Below, piece by piece: positions 1-9,792 of a stretch of DNA of 64,000 nucleotides. Location: NCBI GenBank assembly GCA_016217735.1, contig JACRGQ010000003.1:25564-89563 (forward strand), in the 5' to 3' direction. The stretch is from Nitrospinota bacterium (GTDB taxonomy: Bacteria > Nitrospinota_A > UBA7883 > JACRGQ01). Each line of letters opens with the position of its first letter. Position 1 is the first letter of the stretch. The position numbers were made by a program, and so were the translations under genes. The notes under the pieces were generated by a model that was given only the letters and a program-made list of their open reading frames with translations, searched no databases and was not told the origin of the DNA.

Positions 1-852
1 GAGGTCCTTCACCTTCGCTACGTTATCGGGCAGGTGCGGCTGCGCAACCATCGGCTCCAGCGTGCCGAGGTCGATTTCCAGCGTTTCTTCGTATTTGCAG
101 TCAGCATCGGCGGAGAGCGCCTTAAAATCCTTGCCGCGCTTTTGGGCGACAAGGAACTTCTTGGTCGTGTCGTCGGACGGGAATACCGAAGTGGTCGCGC
201 CAAGTTCGGCCCCCATGTTGGTGATGGTGGCACGTTCCGGCACGGAGAGGGTCTTCACGCCGGGGCCGGAGTATTCGATAACCTTGTTGGTGCCCCCCTT
301 GACGGTGAGGCGGCGGAGCACTTCGAGAATGACGTCCTTGGCGGAAACCCACGGTTTGAGCTTGCCGGTCAGCTTCACGTTGACCACGGCGGGCGAGGTG
401 AGGAAAAACGGCTGGCCGGCCATCGCCAGCGCCACGTCGAGGCCGCCCGCGCCGATGGAGATCATGCCGATCCCCCCCTGCGTAGGGGTGTGGCTGTCGG
501 AGCCGAGCAGCGTCTGCCCTGGCACGCCGAAACGCTCGAGATGCACCTGATGGCAAATGCCGTTGCCGGGGCGGGAGAACCAAATGCCGTGCTTGGCCGC
601 GACCGACTGAAGATAGAGGTGGTCATCGGCGTTTTTGAAATCATCCTGAAGCATGTTGTGGTCGACGTAGGATACGGAAAGCTTTGTTTTTACTTTCGGC
701 ACTCCCATAGCCTCGAACTGCAAGTAGGCCATCGTGCCGGTGGCATCCTGCGTGAGCGTCTGGTCAATGCGAATGGCGATCGGCTTGCCCGCCGTCATTT
801 CACCTTCAACCAGATGCGCTTTAAGAATTTTTTGGGTTAGATTGAAACCCAT
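1..852 (-). CDS. acn: Aconitate hydratase, N-terminal part (gene runs off the window)
   Basis: Read from the minus strand, an open frame of 284 codons starts at an ATG at 850-852 and is still open at base 1, so the C-terminal half lies outside the window. The product would interconvert citrate and isocitrate in the cytosolic TCA cycle with a [4Fe-4S] cluster. Visible family motifs are QDATGT (residues 35-40), YVDHNM (62-67), GNGICHQVH (about 97-105) and GSDSHTPTQGG (117-127). The start MGFNLTQKIL and this motif spacing fit the shorter bacterial aconitase type of about 640 residues better than the 900-residue AcnA. Later cluster-binding cysteines are not visible. A GGGGGAGAAG ribosome site precedes the ATG. 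A homoaconitase or isopropylmalate dehydratase large subunit is less likely. Confidence 0.9.
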   Translation of the reverse strand, partial: MGFNLTQKILKAHLVEGEMTAGKPIAIRIDQTLTQDATGTMAYLQFEAMGVPKVKTKLSVSYVDHNMLQDDFKNADDHLYLQSVAAKHGIWFSRPGNGICHQVHLERFGVPGQTLLGSDSHTPTQGGIGMISIGAGGLDVALAMAGQPFFLTSPAVVNVKLTGKLKPWVSAKDVILEVLRRLTVKGGTNKVIEYSGPGVKTLSVPERATITNMGAELGATTSVFPSDDTTKKFLVAQKRGKDFKALSADADCKYEETLEIDLGTLEPMVAQPHLPDNVAKVKDL

Positions 853-1044
853 GTGCTTCTCCCCCTTTTATGTATAAAAACGGATTGCCATTTCGCTTAA
901 GTTGACACCCCGCCGCCTCTCCATGCGGCGGCATCGAACCCGCATACTCTACCAAAACATCATTTTAAAATAAACAAATAACGAGTCGCCGCGCAAAGCG
1001 TCTATTTGCACCACGGTACGGGGGCGGCACAGTCCAGACAATGC

Positions 1045-1533
1045 CTATTTTTTAGGCATTGTCTCATACCGCCAAGCGTCTTTCTTTTTGCCGTAATAGT
1101 TTTTCAACAGACGGCCGCGCATGTAGCCGTGCTTTTCGTAGAAGGCGATGGCAGCTTCGTTTTCCACCGCCACTTGCAGCACGGCCTTCCGCGCGCCCCG
1201 CGCGGCAAGAGCCTGCTCCGCCATGCCGATCAAACGGCCGCCAAGGCCCCGGCGGCGGTATGGCCCAAGGATATCGATGGTGACGATACTCCCCTCCCCC
1301 CGCTTTTCCATCGCCGTCAGCACGAAGCCAACCATCGCCTCGCCGTCGAAAGCGCAAAAAGCGGGATCGCGCAAAACCAGCAGATGGTAGTAGATGAAGT
1401 CGATGGGATAGGCGATGTCCGGGTCGAAACAGATTTGGTCGATCTCCCACATCCGTTTGATGTCGGCGGATATGGCGGGACGGATGATGATCCCACCGCC
1501 AATTTCCCCCTCTCCAACGCCATTGCGGGCCAT
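1045..1533 (-). CDS. rimI: RimI-like GNAT N-acetyltransferase
   Basis: This 162-residue protein has the GNAT fold. An N-terminal IIIRPAISADI strand is followed by the acetyl-CoA motif A (ILGPYRRRGLGGRLIG, around residues 88-103) and the motif B pattern ENEAAIAFYEKHGY (around 123-136). This pattern is typical of ribosomal-protein-alanine acetyltransferases such as RimI, which acetylate the N-terminus of S18 and related proteins. The substrate cannot be fixed from sequence alone. It stands alone between acn and comF on the same strand. The ATG at 1531-1533 is the first sensible start, although an internal start a few codons later, before IIIRP, is possible. Confidence 0.75.
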   Translation of the reverse strand: MARNGVGEGEIGGGIIIRPAISADIKRMWEIDQICFDPDIAYPIDFIYYHLLVLRDPAFCAFDGEAMVGFVLTAMEKRGEGSIVTIDILGPYRRRGLGGRLIGMAEQALAARGARKAVLQVAVENEAAIAFYEKHGYMRGRLLKNYYGKKKDAWRYETMPKK

Positions 1534-1586
1534 GCCCCGATAGTATCATGGCCGCGGCCGCGCATTGGCGCGCGGCGCCGCCAGCC

Positions 1587-2354
1587 TTACCCGGCGCGGG
1601 CGGCCACCGCGCAAACCACGCGCGCGGCCCCCTCTTTCTTCAGTGTACGGGCCGCCTCGCCCAGCGTGGCGCCGGTGGTCATGATGTCGTCCACCAGCAA
1701 CAGAGCCTTGCCCGCCAGCCTTTCGGGGGAAGGGGCGGTAAAAGCATTTTTTATGTTCGTGCGCCGGTCGGCGCGGCTGAGCGAGAACTGCGGTTCGGTG
1801 AACCGCGCGCGGGCCAACAAGTCCGCCGCCACCGGCACGCCGAACGTCTTCCCCACTTCGGCCGCCAGCAGCCACGACTGGTTATATCCCCGCCGAAAGA
1901 GCCGGCGGCGGTGCAATGGCACCGGGATCACAAAGTCGATCCCCTCCATCACCCCCGCGCGGTGCAACGCGGCGCAAAGCAGCGGCCCCAGCGCCCCGGC
2001 CAGCCGCGTTTTGCCGGCGAACTTGTAACGGTGGATAAGCTCGCGCGTTTTTCCCTCGTAGCGCAACGCCGCCACCGCCGCGTCAAACGGCGGGGGGGAT
2101 ATGCGGCAATCGCCGCAGAGCACAACCCCCGCCCCGGCCAGTTCCCCGTCGATCGGAGCGGCGCAACGGCGGCAGGCGTGGCGTCCGGCGGGGGAAAGCG
2201 CGGCGGCGCAGGCGGGACAGATATCGAAAACCCCGTCGCTAACGCGCGCCGCGCCGCAGGCAAGGCACACGGGGGGGAAAGCGGTTCGAACAACACGGCC
2301 AACCGCCGCCAGGGCGAACCGGCCCGCAAACGCCGCGAAGTCAGCGGCCCGCAA
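1587..2354 (-). CDS. comF: ComF family phosphoribosyltransferase-like protein
   Basis: ComF proteins are linked to DNA uptake in naturally competent bacteria and have a phosphoribosyltransferase fold. The N-terminal part carries paired cysteine motifs (CLACG, CPAC, CRRC, CGDC), a likely zinc ribbon. The C-terminal part has the PRPP-binding signature LLVDDIMTTGATL and the upstream VPLHRRRLFRRGYNQ motif. The frame stays open to an ATG at 2495, but that would overlap the PilZ gene by 155 bases. A TTG at 2352-2354 gives 255 residues, the usual size, with only a 14-base overlap and a GGCGG site upstream, so I prefer it. It is probably cotranscribed with the PilZ gene. Confidence 0.8.
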   Translation of the reverse strand: MRAADFAAFAGRFALAAVGRVVRTAFPPVCLACGAARVSDGVFDICPACAAALSPAGRHACRRCAAPIDGELAGAGVVLCGDCRISPPPFDAAVAALRYEGKTRELIHRYKFAGKTRLAGALGPLLCAALHRAGVMEGIDFVIPVPLHRRRLFRRGYNQSWLLAAEVGKTFGVPVAADLLARARFTEPQFSLSRADRRTNIKNAFTAPSPERLAGKALLLVDDIMTTGATLGEAARTLKKEGAARVVCAVAARAG

Positions 2355-3024
2355 GGAAATCCGCCACGGCCCGCAACGATTGCTCCGAAGGCTTGTGAAA
2401 TTCCAGCCCGCAGGTGAACAGTTTTCCTTTCCGGTCAACTCTGCGGACGATGCAGAGCATCTCCAGATTTTTCTTTTTGCCGCCGGAAGAGACATTGATG
2501 AAGATGTTCACGCGATCCCCTTTTTCCAGCGGGAGGGAGGTCTCGAGCATCACCCCTTTTTCACTGATGTCCAGGATGGTGCCGATGCCGGCACGGTCGG
2601 CGGCCACCAGGGCATTTTCCTTGCGTTTGAGCACCACCGGCGTGGTCACCCGCATAAAACGGCGGGCCTGCTTTCTGACGACCTCGGCTTCCGGCTCCAT
2701 AGGGAAGGAAATGAGCAGATGGGGGATTTTCTTTTGCAGCAGTTTGATCCGGAAAATTACCGGTTTGCCTTTTTCGGGGATTGCCCGCAGGCGGCAAAGG
2801 TCGTAATCAACCGGTACGCGCACCAGCCCGTCGTCCGCATGGCGGACGCGGAACAGGATGTATTCCCCCAGACGCCAGTCGAGGATGTCCCCGCGATAAC
2901 GATGGTCGTCGAACTCCAAATGAATCTCTTTGGCGTTGTTGAGCGCATCCGAGGAAAAAGCGATAAGTTTCTGGCGGGCTTCGTCCGTTTTGACGTCGGC
3001 TTTTCCGGTATCCGTTTCGGCCAT
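2341..3024 (-). CDS. PilZ domain protein, YcgR-like
   Basis: This 227-residue protein should bind cyclic di-GMP and act in motility, surface polysaccharide or secretion control. The C-terminal PilZ domain begins at the basic motif QARRFMRV (RxxxR) and contains DISEKGVML, matching the DxSxxG half of the binding site. The N-terminal 100 residues (HLEFDDHRYRGDILDWRLGEYILFR) resemble the YcgR/YpfB flagellar-brake N-terminal barrel. The start at 3022-3024 is chosen because GGAGAGGGAA lies 7-8 bases upstream; the frame is open further back but without a matching family sequence. No flagellar genes lie beside it, though a FliM-motif protein is encoded 7 kb away. Confidence 0.82.
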   Translation of the reverse strand: MAETDTGKADVKTDEARQKLIAFSSDALNNAKEIHLEFDDHRYRGDILDWRLGEYILFRVRHADDGLVRVPVDYDLCRLRAIPEKGKPVIFRIKLLQKKIPHLLISFPMEPEAEVVRKQARRFMRVTTPVVLKRKENALVAADRAGIGTILDISEKGVMLETSLPLEKGDRVNIFINVSSGGKKKNLEMLCIVRRVDRKGKLFTCGLEFHKPSEQSLRAVADFLAGR

Positions 3025-3125
3025 ATCACACCGTTCCCTCTCCAAGGATTCATAAGCACAGTGCAATGCTTTACAGCCGTAGCATAACAGAAGGGGGCGC
3101 GGCAAACAAAGCGGCCGGGGGTAAA

Positions 3126-4596
<1,471 letters not shown>

Positions 4597-5103
4597 ATGA
4601 ACAGGATGATAAGCTCGATAGCAATACTGGGATGCGCCGCGCTGGTTGGCAACGCCGCGATGACCTGCGCGGAAGAGATGCCCGCTGGAGCCGAAAGTAA
4701 CGGGCGCATTCTCACCATCAATTTCATCGGCCAACGCCCATCCTCGGTTACCCTCCATTACAAGGTGTCCGAAAACGGCGCCGGGACGAAATCCGCCATG
4801 ATCCTGCTGGAGTCGCTCAAAAGAAAGCTGGCCGAAAAAGGATTCGAGCGGCGGCATGCGGAAGATGCCTGGCAAAATGCCGTTCACGGCTATTCGGTGT
4901 TCATCATTGGCGACGCCGGCTATTCAAAAAAAGCCCGCTCGCTGGAAAAGCGCGACGGGCACTTGATGGCCATCATCGAGGAGAACGACGAATTGGCCGC
5001 GCTGAATGGCGTCCCCGCGCAAGGAAGCGGGCTGGACTACCGGCAGATCGAGAAGATGGCCGACGAGATAGTGGCGCGCCTTCTTTTCCACTCGTATATT
5101 TAA
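4597..5103 (+). CDS. Small secreted or lipid-exported protein of unknown function
   Basis: This 168-residue product begins with a typical export signal: MNRMIS, a hydrophobic stretch SIAILGCAALVGNAA and a likely cleavage region near AMTCAEE. The mature part has alternating strands and helices (GRILTINFIGQR, ILLESLKRKLAEKG, VHGYSVFIIGDAGY) without a family I recognise. The chosen ATG has AAAGGA nine bases upstream. A stronger AAAAGGAGACG site precedes an ATG at 4563 in another frame that closes after about 44 codons, so it may mark a leader peptide or be chance. It is convergent with the thioesterase gene. Confidence 0.6.
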   Translation: MNRMISSIAILGCAALVGNAAMTCAEEMPAGAESNGRILTINFIGQRPSSVTLHYKVSENGAGTKSAMILLESLKRKLAEKGFERRHAEDAWQNAVHGYSVFIIGDAGYSKKARSLEKRDGHLMAIIEENDELAALNGVPAQGSGLDYRQIEKMADEIVARLLFHSYI

Positions 5104-5129
5104 TGGATATTTCTAAAACCTCCTAAAGG

Positions 5130-5603
5130 CTACAAAGCCGGACCTGCCCCTGGCCCCGTCCCCTCCTTGCAGGATACCGATGTCACGGTGAAAGTGGCCG
5201 AGCCGATAGCCACCAGTGTTCCATCGTCGGTGTGCAGTTCCATTGTGGCCATGGAAAGGCGCGCACCGGCGCGGACGATTTTTGCGGAGGCGCGGACTCC
5301 CCGCTCCTTTGCATGCTGAAGAAGCTGCACATGGAGGTCAACGGTGGATATCCATGTATCGTACCGCGTGGCTACGGTGAACCAGCCCGCCATATCAAGC
5401 ATGGTGGACATTACTCCGCCATGTATCCCCACGGGGCTATCGAGGTGCGGATTATACGGGAGCCGGAATTCCGCTTCCCCGCCGCTGTTGTAGAAAAGCT
5501 CCATGCCGAAGGTCTTTGCTATCGGCGCGCGGCCGAACAGCGCCTTGAGGCCAACAATCCGCCGTTCCAAAACATCCTTGCCCGGTTCTTTTTCCATCAC
5601 CAC
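5130..5603 (-). CDS. PaaI/YdiI-type hotdog thioesterase
   Basis: This 157-residue single-domain protein belongs to the 4HBT hotdog family that hydrolyses acyl-CoA esters. The signature is HLDSPVGIHGGVMSTMLDMAGW, here split as HLDSPVGIHGG and STMLDMAG, on the central helix, followed by STVDLHVQLLQHAKERGV and the strand-rich ATMELHTDDGTLVAIGSATF end. The natural substrate (aromatic acyl-CoA or another acyl-CoA) cannot be told from sequence. It is transcribed alone, convergent with the preceding secreted-protein gene. Confidence 0.75.
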   Translation of the reverse strand: MVMEKEPGKDVLERRIVGLKALFGRAPIAKTFGMELFYNSGGEAEFRLPYNPHLDSPVGIHGGVMSTMLDMAGWFTVATRYDTWISTVDLHVQLLQHAKERGVRASAKIVRAGARLSMATMELHTDDGTLVAIGSATFTVTSVSCKEGTGPGAGPAL

Positions 5604-5633
5604 ACTCCCGATTTAAGTAACGGAATTTTTCGG

Positions 5634-5915
5634 TTACCACGGAATGCCTTTGAACCTAAGAATTCCCTGCGCCCCTTGATTGCCAAATTGAGCCGCAATT
5701 TTTAAATCCGCAATCGCCCGGTTGTTGCCGCCAAGCTTGTCGAAAGTCTGACCATGGCCATTATACGCATCCGCATATTTCGGGTCTATCTCTATCGCCA
5801 TGTTGAAATCCGCAATCGCCCGCGGACAGTCACCTGGTTGATGGTAAGACATCCCACGGGTCAGGTGACGAAACGGTGATACTGGACATGGAAGCCGGAT
5901 TCGAACATCTGACAA
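5634..5915 (-). pseudogene. 5'-truncated TPR-repeat protein remnant
   Basis: The frame encodes about one and a half tetratricopeptide repeats (CPRAIADFNMAIEIDPKYAD, AYNGHGQTFDKLGGNNRAIA) and ends with GAQGILRFKGIPW, the usual C-terminal finish of such proteins. The N-terminal 25 residues look unlike TPR sequence, the only upstream start is a TTG without a ribosome site, and no signal peptide remains. This is best explained as the 3' end of a decayed TPR gene left beside an intergenic palindrome element. A short functional protein is possible but unlikely. Confidence 0.45.
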
Positions 5916-5941
5916 AAGGAAATATTATCAAAACTTCCCTC

Positions 5942-6040
5942 ATCGGCCCAAAGGGCCGATTCTGCCTGGCGCTTCCCGGGAAAATAAAAAAAGTTTGGAT
6001 AATATTGCTGGGTGCCGGGTCAATTCCGGGATAACAAGAA
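5942..6040. repeat. Degenerate member of the hairpin-module repeat family
   Basis: It begins with the perfect hairpin ATCGGCCCAAAGGGCCGAT (5942-5960), the same GGCCC/GGGCC module found in the elements at 15.0, 17.7, 34.3 and 35.4 kb. It continues with CTTCCCGGGAAAA, resembling the CCGGGAAAA border of the other copies, and a second palindromic piece CCGGGTCAATTCCGGG around 6017-6032. It fills the gap downstream of the glucan phosphorylase gene. Confidence 0.5.
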
Positions 6041-6048
6041 AGCGGCGG

Positions 6049-8607
6049 TCAGCCCCAGAGGATGAGGCCGGGGATGTATTGCAGCACGAGGTTCGTGTGG
6101 CTGGGGAGCACGCGGATGGCGTAGCCGTGCAAACCCGCGTTGTCGCACGGAATATCGCCGGTGAAGCGGCAGATGCCGTCGATTGCCTTCCCTTCGATCC
6201 CCATGACGGCGCTTTTTCCCTCTTCGATGTGGCCGGCCATGTCCATCGGCCCGTAGTAGCACTCCACCACCACATCGTCCGGATTGATGACGCCCAGATG
6301 TATCGTGGCGGTGACTTTTTTCCTGTCGCCCACCTTGAACGAGCCGTCGGTGCCGGCCACTTCCAGCACCTTCATCCCGCTCCAGTGCGTTTCCAGCCGT
6401 TTTTTCCAGACGGCGAGCTGTTTGATGATGGCGGGATCCTTCTGCACGTAGTCCTGCCAGCGCACGCCGAGCGGCAGGTAGAATTTTTCGGTGTATTCGC
6501 GCAGCATCCGGTTGGTGTTGAACACGGCGTTGAGCCGCGTCATGCTCCCTTTCATCTTCCGCACCCAGCCGCGCGGCAGGTTATCCGCCCCGCGCTCGTA
6601 AAACAGCGGAACGATGTCGCGCTCCAGCAGATCGTAGATGGCGCGGCTTTCCACGGCGTCCTGGATGTTCTGGTCCTCGTAGTTTTCCCCCGCGCCGATG
6701 GCCCAGCCGACTTCGGGGGCGTACGCCTCGTCCCACCAGCCGTCGCGGATGGAGAAATTGATCGCGCCGTTGGCGCTGGCTTTCATGCCGGAGGTGCCGC
6801 TGGCTTCCATCGGGCGGCGCGGCGTGTTGAGCCAGACATCGCACCCCTGCACCAGATAGCGGGCCACGTCGATATCGTAATTTTCGAGGAAGATGAGGCG
6901 GCGGCGGAACTCGTCCTTGCCGCAGGCGTGGATGATGCTCTTGATGATGTTCTTCCCCTCGATGTCGCGGGGGTGCGCCTTGCCGGCGATGATGATCTGC
7001 AGCGGGCGGTCCCTGTTGTTCAGGATGCGGGCCAGCCGCTCTTCGTCGCGCAGGATCAGGCTGCCCCGCTTGTAGGTGGCGAAGCGGCGGGCGAAGCCGA
7101 TTGTGAGCGATTCGGGATCGAGCGCCTCTTCGGCCTGCTGCAGTTCCGCCTCGGAGGCGCCGCGGCGCCTGAGCTGTTCCGCCAGGCGGCGGCGGACGAA
7201 GCCGACCATCCGCTCGCGGCGGCGTTCGTGCGTGCGCCAGAGTTCGGAATCCGGTATATGCTCGATGCGCTCCCAGACGGAATCCTCGCCCGGCTTCGAT
7301 ATCCAGGTCTCGCCCAGATAGCGGTCGAACAGGTTGCGCATCTCCTCCGATATCCAGGTGCGGATATGGATGCCGTTGGTGATGCTGCGTATCGGCACCA
7401 GGTTCACCGGCAGGTTGGGCCAGATGTTCTGCCACATCTTGCGCGATACGTCGCCGTGCAGTTTCGATACGCCGTTGCTGGCGGCGGAAAGCCGCAGCGC
7501 CATAACGGTCATGCAGAAAAGCTCTTTGTCGTTGGCCGGGTTCTCGCGCCCCAGCGCCACGATATCGTCCATCAAAATGCCGGAATTGCCCAGCACCGGG
7601 GTGATGTATTTTTCCACCAGCCACCGCTCGAACCGGTCGTTGCCCGCCGGGACGGGGGTGTGCGTGGTGAACACGGTGGAGGCGATGATCGCCTCCTTCG
7701 CTTCGTCGAAATTCAGGCCCCGCTTGCGCATCAGCTTCATGATCCGGCCGATGCCGGAAAAAGCCGCGTGCCCTTCGTTCATGTGATAGACCGAAACGCC
7801 GATTTCGAGCGCCTCCGACGCCAGCACGCCGCCGATACCCAGCAGCACCTCCTGCTTGATGCGCATCTCGGTGTCGCCGCCGTAGAGCTGCGAGGTGAGC
7901 GCCTGGTCTTCGGCGGAGTTTTCGGGGATGTTCGCGTCCAGCAGGTAGAGCGGCACGCGCCCGACCTGGACCTTCCATATCTGCGCGTACACGGCGCGGC
8001 CCGGAAACGGCACCTGGATTGTAACCGGTTTGCCGTCCTTGCCTTCCACCTGCCGCAGCGGCAGGAGGTAGAAGTTGTTCTCCGGCTGGTTTTCCATCTG
8101 CCAGCCGTCGCGGTTGAGGTACTGGATGAAATAGCCGTGGGTGTAGGCCAGCCCGAACGCCACCACCGGAATGCCGAGGTCGCTGGCCGATTTCAGGTGG
8201 TCGCCGGCCAAGACGCCGAGGCCGCCGGAATAAATCTGCAAACATTCGTCGAGGCCGAATTCCATCGAGAAATAGGCGATGTGGTTTTCCTTCCGCCATT
8301 TCCCGCCGCAGAGGTCTTCGAACCAGGTACCCCCCTTCATGTAGTCGGTGAGGTCGAACGTCACCCGGTCCAGATGGGTAAGAAAGCCTTCGTCCGTCTC
8401 CAGCTCGCGCAGCCGCTGCTGCGAAACGGAGCCAAGCACCTTGACCGGATTGTGGTAGTACTTGTCCCACATATCGCGGTCCATGCGGCGCAACAGGTTG
8501 ATGGCGTCGGGATGCCAGGTCCACCACATGTTGTAGGCGATGTCGTTGAGCGGCCGCAGCTTTTCCGGCAGCGACGGGCGGATTATGAACTTGCGGAATT
8601 CCGGCAT
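6049..8607 (-). CDS. glgP: Alpha-glucan (glycogen/maltodextrin) phosphorylase
   Basis: This 852-residue enzyme releases glucose-1-phosphate from alpha-1,4-glucans using pyridoxal phosphate. The PLP lysine is K609 in the signature EASGTSGMKASANG. Other landmarks are MWWTWHPDA near the N-terminus, IAYFSMEFGLDECLQIYSGG, the GVSVYHMNEGHAAF helix and FARRFATYKR. The N-terminal sequence and length match the Thermotoga/Thermus-type alpha-glucan phosphorylases (TIGR02094) rather than the E. coli GlgP/MalP type. It is a single-gene unit here; no glgA, glgB or glgC is visible, so whether it serves glycogen or maltodextrin is open. Confidence 0.93.
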   Translation of the reverse strand: MPEFRKFIIRPSLPEKLRPLNDIAYNMWWTWHPDAINLLRRMDRDMWDKYYHNPVKVLGSVSQQRLRELETDEGFLTHLDRVTFDLTDYMKGGTWFEDLCGGKWRKENHIAYFSMEFGLDECLQIYSGGLGVLAGDHLKSASDLGIPVVAFGLAYTHGYFIQYLNRDGWQMENQPENNFYLLPLRQVEGKDGKPVTIQVPFPGRAVYAQIWKVQVGRVPLYLLDANIPENSAEDQALTSQLYGGDTEMRIKQEVLLGIGGVLASEALEIGVSVYHMNEGHAAFSGIGRIMKLMRKRGLNFDEAKEAIIASTVFTTHTPVPAGNDRFERWLVEKYITPVLGNSGILMDDIVALGRENPANDKELFCMTVMALRLSAASNGVSKLHGDVSRKMWQNIWPNLPVNLVPIRSITNGIHIRTWISEEMRNLFDRYLGETWISKPGEDSVWERIEHIPDSELWRTHERRRERMVGFVRRRLAEQLRRRGASEAELQQAEEALDPESLTIGFARRFATYKRGSLILRDEERLARILNNRDRPLQIIIAGKAHPRDIEGKNIIKSIIHACGKDEFRRRLIFLENYDIDVARYLVQGCDVWLNTPRRPMEASGTSGMKASANGAINFSIRDGWWDEAYAPEVGWAIGAGENYEDQNIQDAVESRAIYDLLERDIVPLFYERGADNLPRGWVRKMKGSMTRLNAVFNTNRMLREYTEKFYLPLGVRWQDYVQKDPAIIKQLAVWKKRLETHWSGMKVLEVAGTDGSFKVGDRKKVTATIHLGVINPDDVVVECYYGPMDMAGHIEEGKSAVMGIEGKAIDGICRFTGDIPCDNAGLHGYAIRVLPSHTNLVLQYIPGLILWG

Positions 8608-8763
8608 GATCCTCTATCTTTCATCTTACGGTTGGCCGCCCCGCGCCGTTGCCCCGTAATAATACATCGCATTGTCGGGGCGGGATGGCACCGGTCATTC
8701 TTTAATATGCGTCAATTCACAGTTTACCCCGGCTGACACCGGCCCCGCAAGGCGCAACGCGGG

Positions 8764-8791
8764 AAAAAAAGGGAAACGGCGGGGCCGCCGT
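8764..8791 (-). terminator. Rho-independent terminator of the lytic transglycosylase gene
   Basis: On the minus strand, a CGGCGG/CCGCCG stem with a two-base loop starts right at the stop codon and is followed by TTTCCC and seven T residues. Confidence 0.7.
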
Positions 8792-9450
8792 CAGAGGGAA
8801 CGGCCCGCCGGGAAGTTGCGCATCCGGTGGTAATTCGCCATTACTTTTCCGGCGTAGATGCGGTCCACGCCGTCGCTATCCGCCATATCGCGGCGCAACC
8901 GGGTGGGGCCGCGGTTGTAGGCCTCCAGCGCGAGGTTCAGATCGCCAAAGCGCCGTAAAAGCCGCGCCAGGTAGCGGGTGCCGAGGCTGATGTTCAGCTC
9001 GTTGTCGGTGAGCACGGCTGGCTGCCCGCCTTCCCACTCCCCGCCGTAGAGCGCCGCCGCGGTGTGCGGCCGAAGCTGCATGAGGCCCACCGCCCCCTTG
9101 GTGGAAACGGCGAAACGCCTAAAATCGCTTTCCGTCTTGATAATGCCGAGCACCAGAAACGGATCGATCCGGCATTCCCCCGCTTTGGCGATGATGAGGT
9201 CGGCCAACATCACGGGGTCGTGGTGCAACGAATCTTGAAACTCCGCCAGAATGGCGCTGATTCTGGCGCGCAGTTCGATTTTCTTCCCGTTCCGCATATT
9301 CCAGTCGTGCTGGCTGGCAACGACGGCTTCGAGGGCGGCCCCGCGTACGCGGGCATCCGCAAGCTGCGCCTTGCAATACTGGGAAAACTGAAGGAGCGCC
9401 ACGGCGGTGATCGCCGCCGCCATCGCCCCGTATCGATAAAGAGGTTTCAT
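8791..9450 (-). CDS. Soluble lytic transglycosylase (SLT domain), membrane-anchored
   Basis: This 219-residue protein cleaves the glycan strands of peptidoglycan, producing 1,6-anhydromuropeptides. Residues 7-24 form one hydrophobic export or anchor segment. The SLT domain follows with catalytic Glu107 in IIKTESDF, the GAVGLMQLRP motif (119-128) and the late YNRGP motif. The ATG at 9448-9450 is chosen because GGGAGAA lies about 10 bases upstream and the signal segment starts there; the longer frame adds a non-conserved leader. AnmK at 33-34 kb would recycle the anhydro-sugar it generates. Confidence 0.87.
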   Translation of the reverse strand: MKPLYRYGAMAAAITAVALLQFSQYCKAQLADARVRGAALEAVVASQHDWNMRNGKKIELRARISAILAEFQDSLHHDPVMLADLIIAKAGECRIDPFLVLGIIKTESDFRRFAVSTKGAVGLMQLRPHTAAALYGGEWEGGQPAVLTDNELNISLGTRYLARLLRRFGDLNLALEAYNRGPTRLRRDMADSDGVDRIYAGKVMANYHRMRNFPAGRSL

Positions 9451-9792
9451 GCTGTCTGTTTCTCCCTTTAGCTGTCCCGCACCCTGTGGATTGGGGTGCC
9501 GTGGTTTGTCCGCCACAAGCCATAGTATGGTGGCAGTTTCCAAGGCCTATCAAAAGGCTGTTGCAGGGGGGCGTGACCGGACGCTTTTCTTCCCCACTCC
9601 GGCCGCCTAATCGTGTTCCGGCACGATTGTTGAGTGTATAATGGTTCCTAAGAGGAATTTTGGAGGTATAGCCGGTTTTTGTCAACCATAAAAAGACGGC
9701 GTCAGAGAATAAGTTAAGAAATACAGATATTTAACTAAAGTCGGATGCCAAAATATCCGATAATTTAGAGCCAAGGAGTTGACACAAGCGTT
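9451..9792. other. Divergent intergenic region with operator-like inverted repeat
   Basis: About 340 bases between the lytic transglycosylase and the zinc-ribbon protein. The right half is AT-rich. At 9741-9760 the inverted repeat TCGGAT-N8-ATCCGA overlaps a possible -10 box GATAAT (9759-9764), 33 bases before the ATG of the 856-aa gene. I see no gene in it. Confidence 0.4.
9741..9760 (+). promoter_or_regulatory. Inverted repeat overlapping a possible -10 box
   Basis: TCGGAT and ATCCGA flank eight bases (GCCAAAAT). The right arm runs into GATAAT. Its place upstream of the zinc-ribbon gene suggests an operator, but no convincing -35 box is seen at standard spacing. Confidence 0.3.

Noticed and set aside
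5880..5915. GTTCGAATCC string resembling a tRNA T-loop on the minus strand
   Set aside because: The bases that should form the T-stem do not pair, and no acceptor or anticodon arm is found around it.
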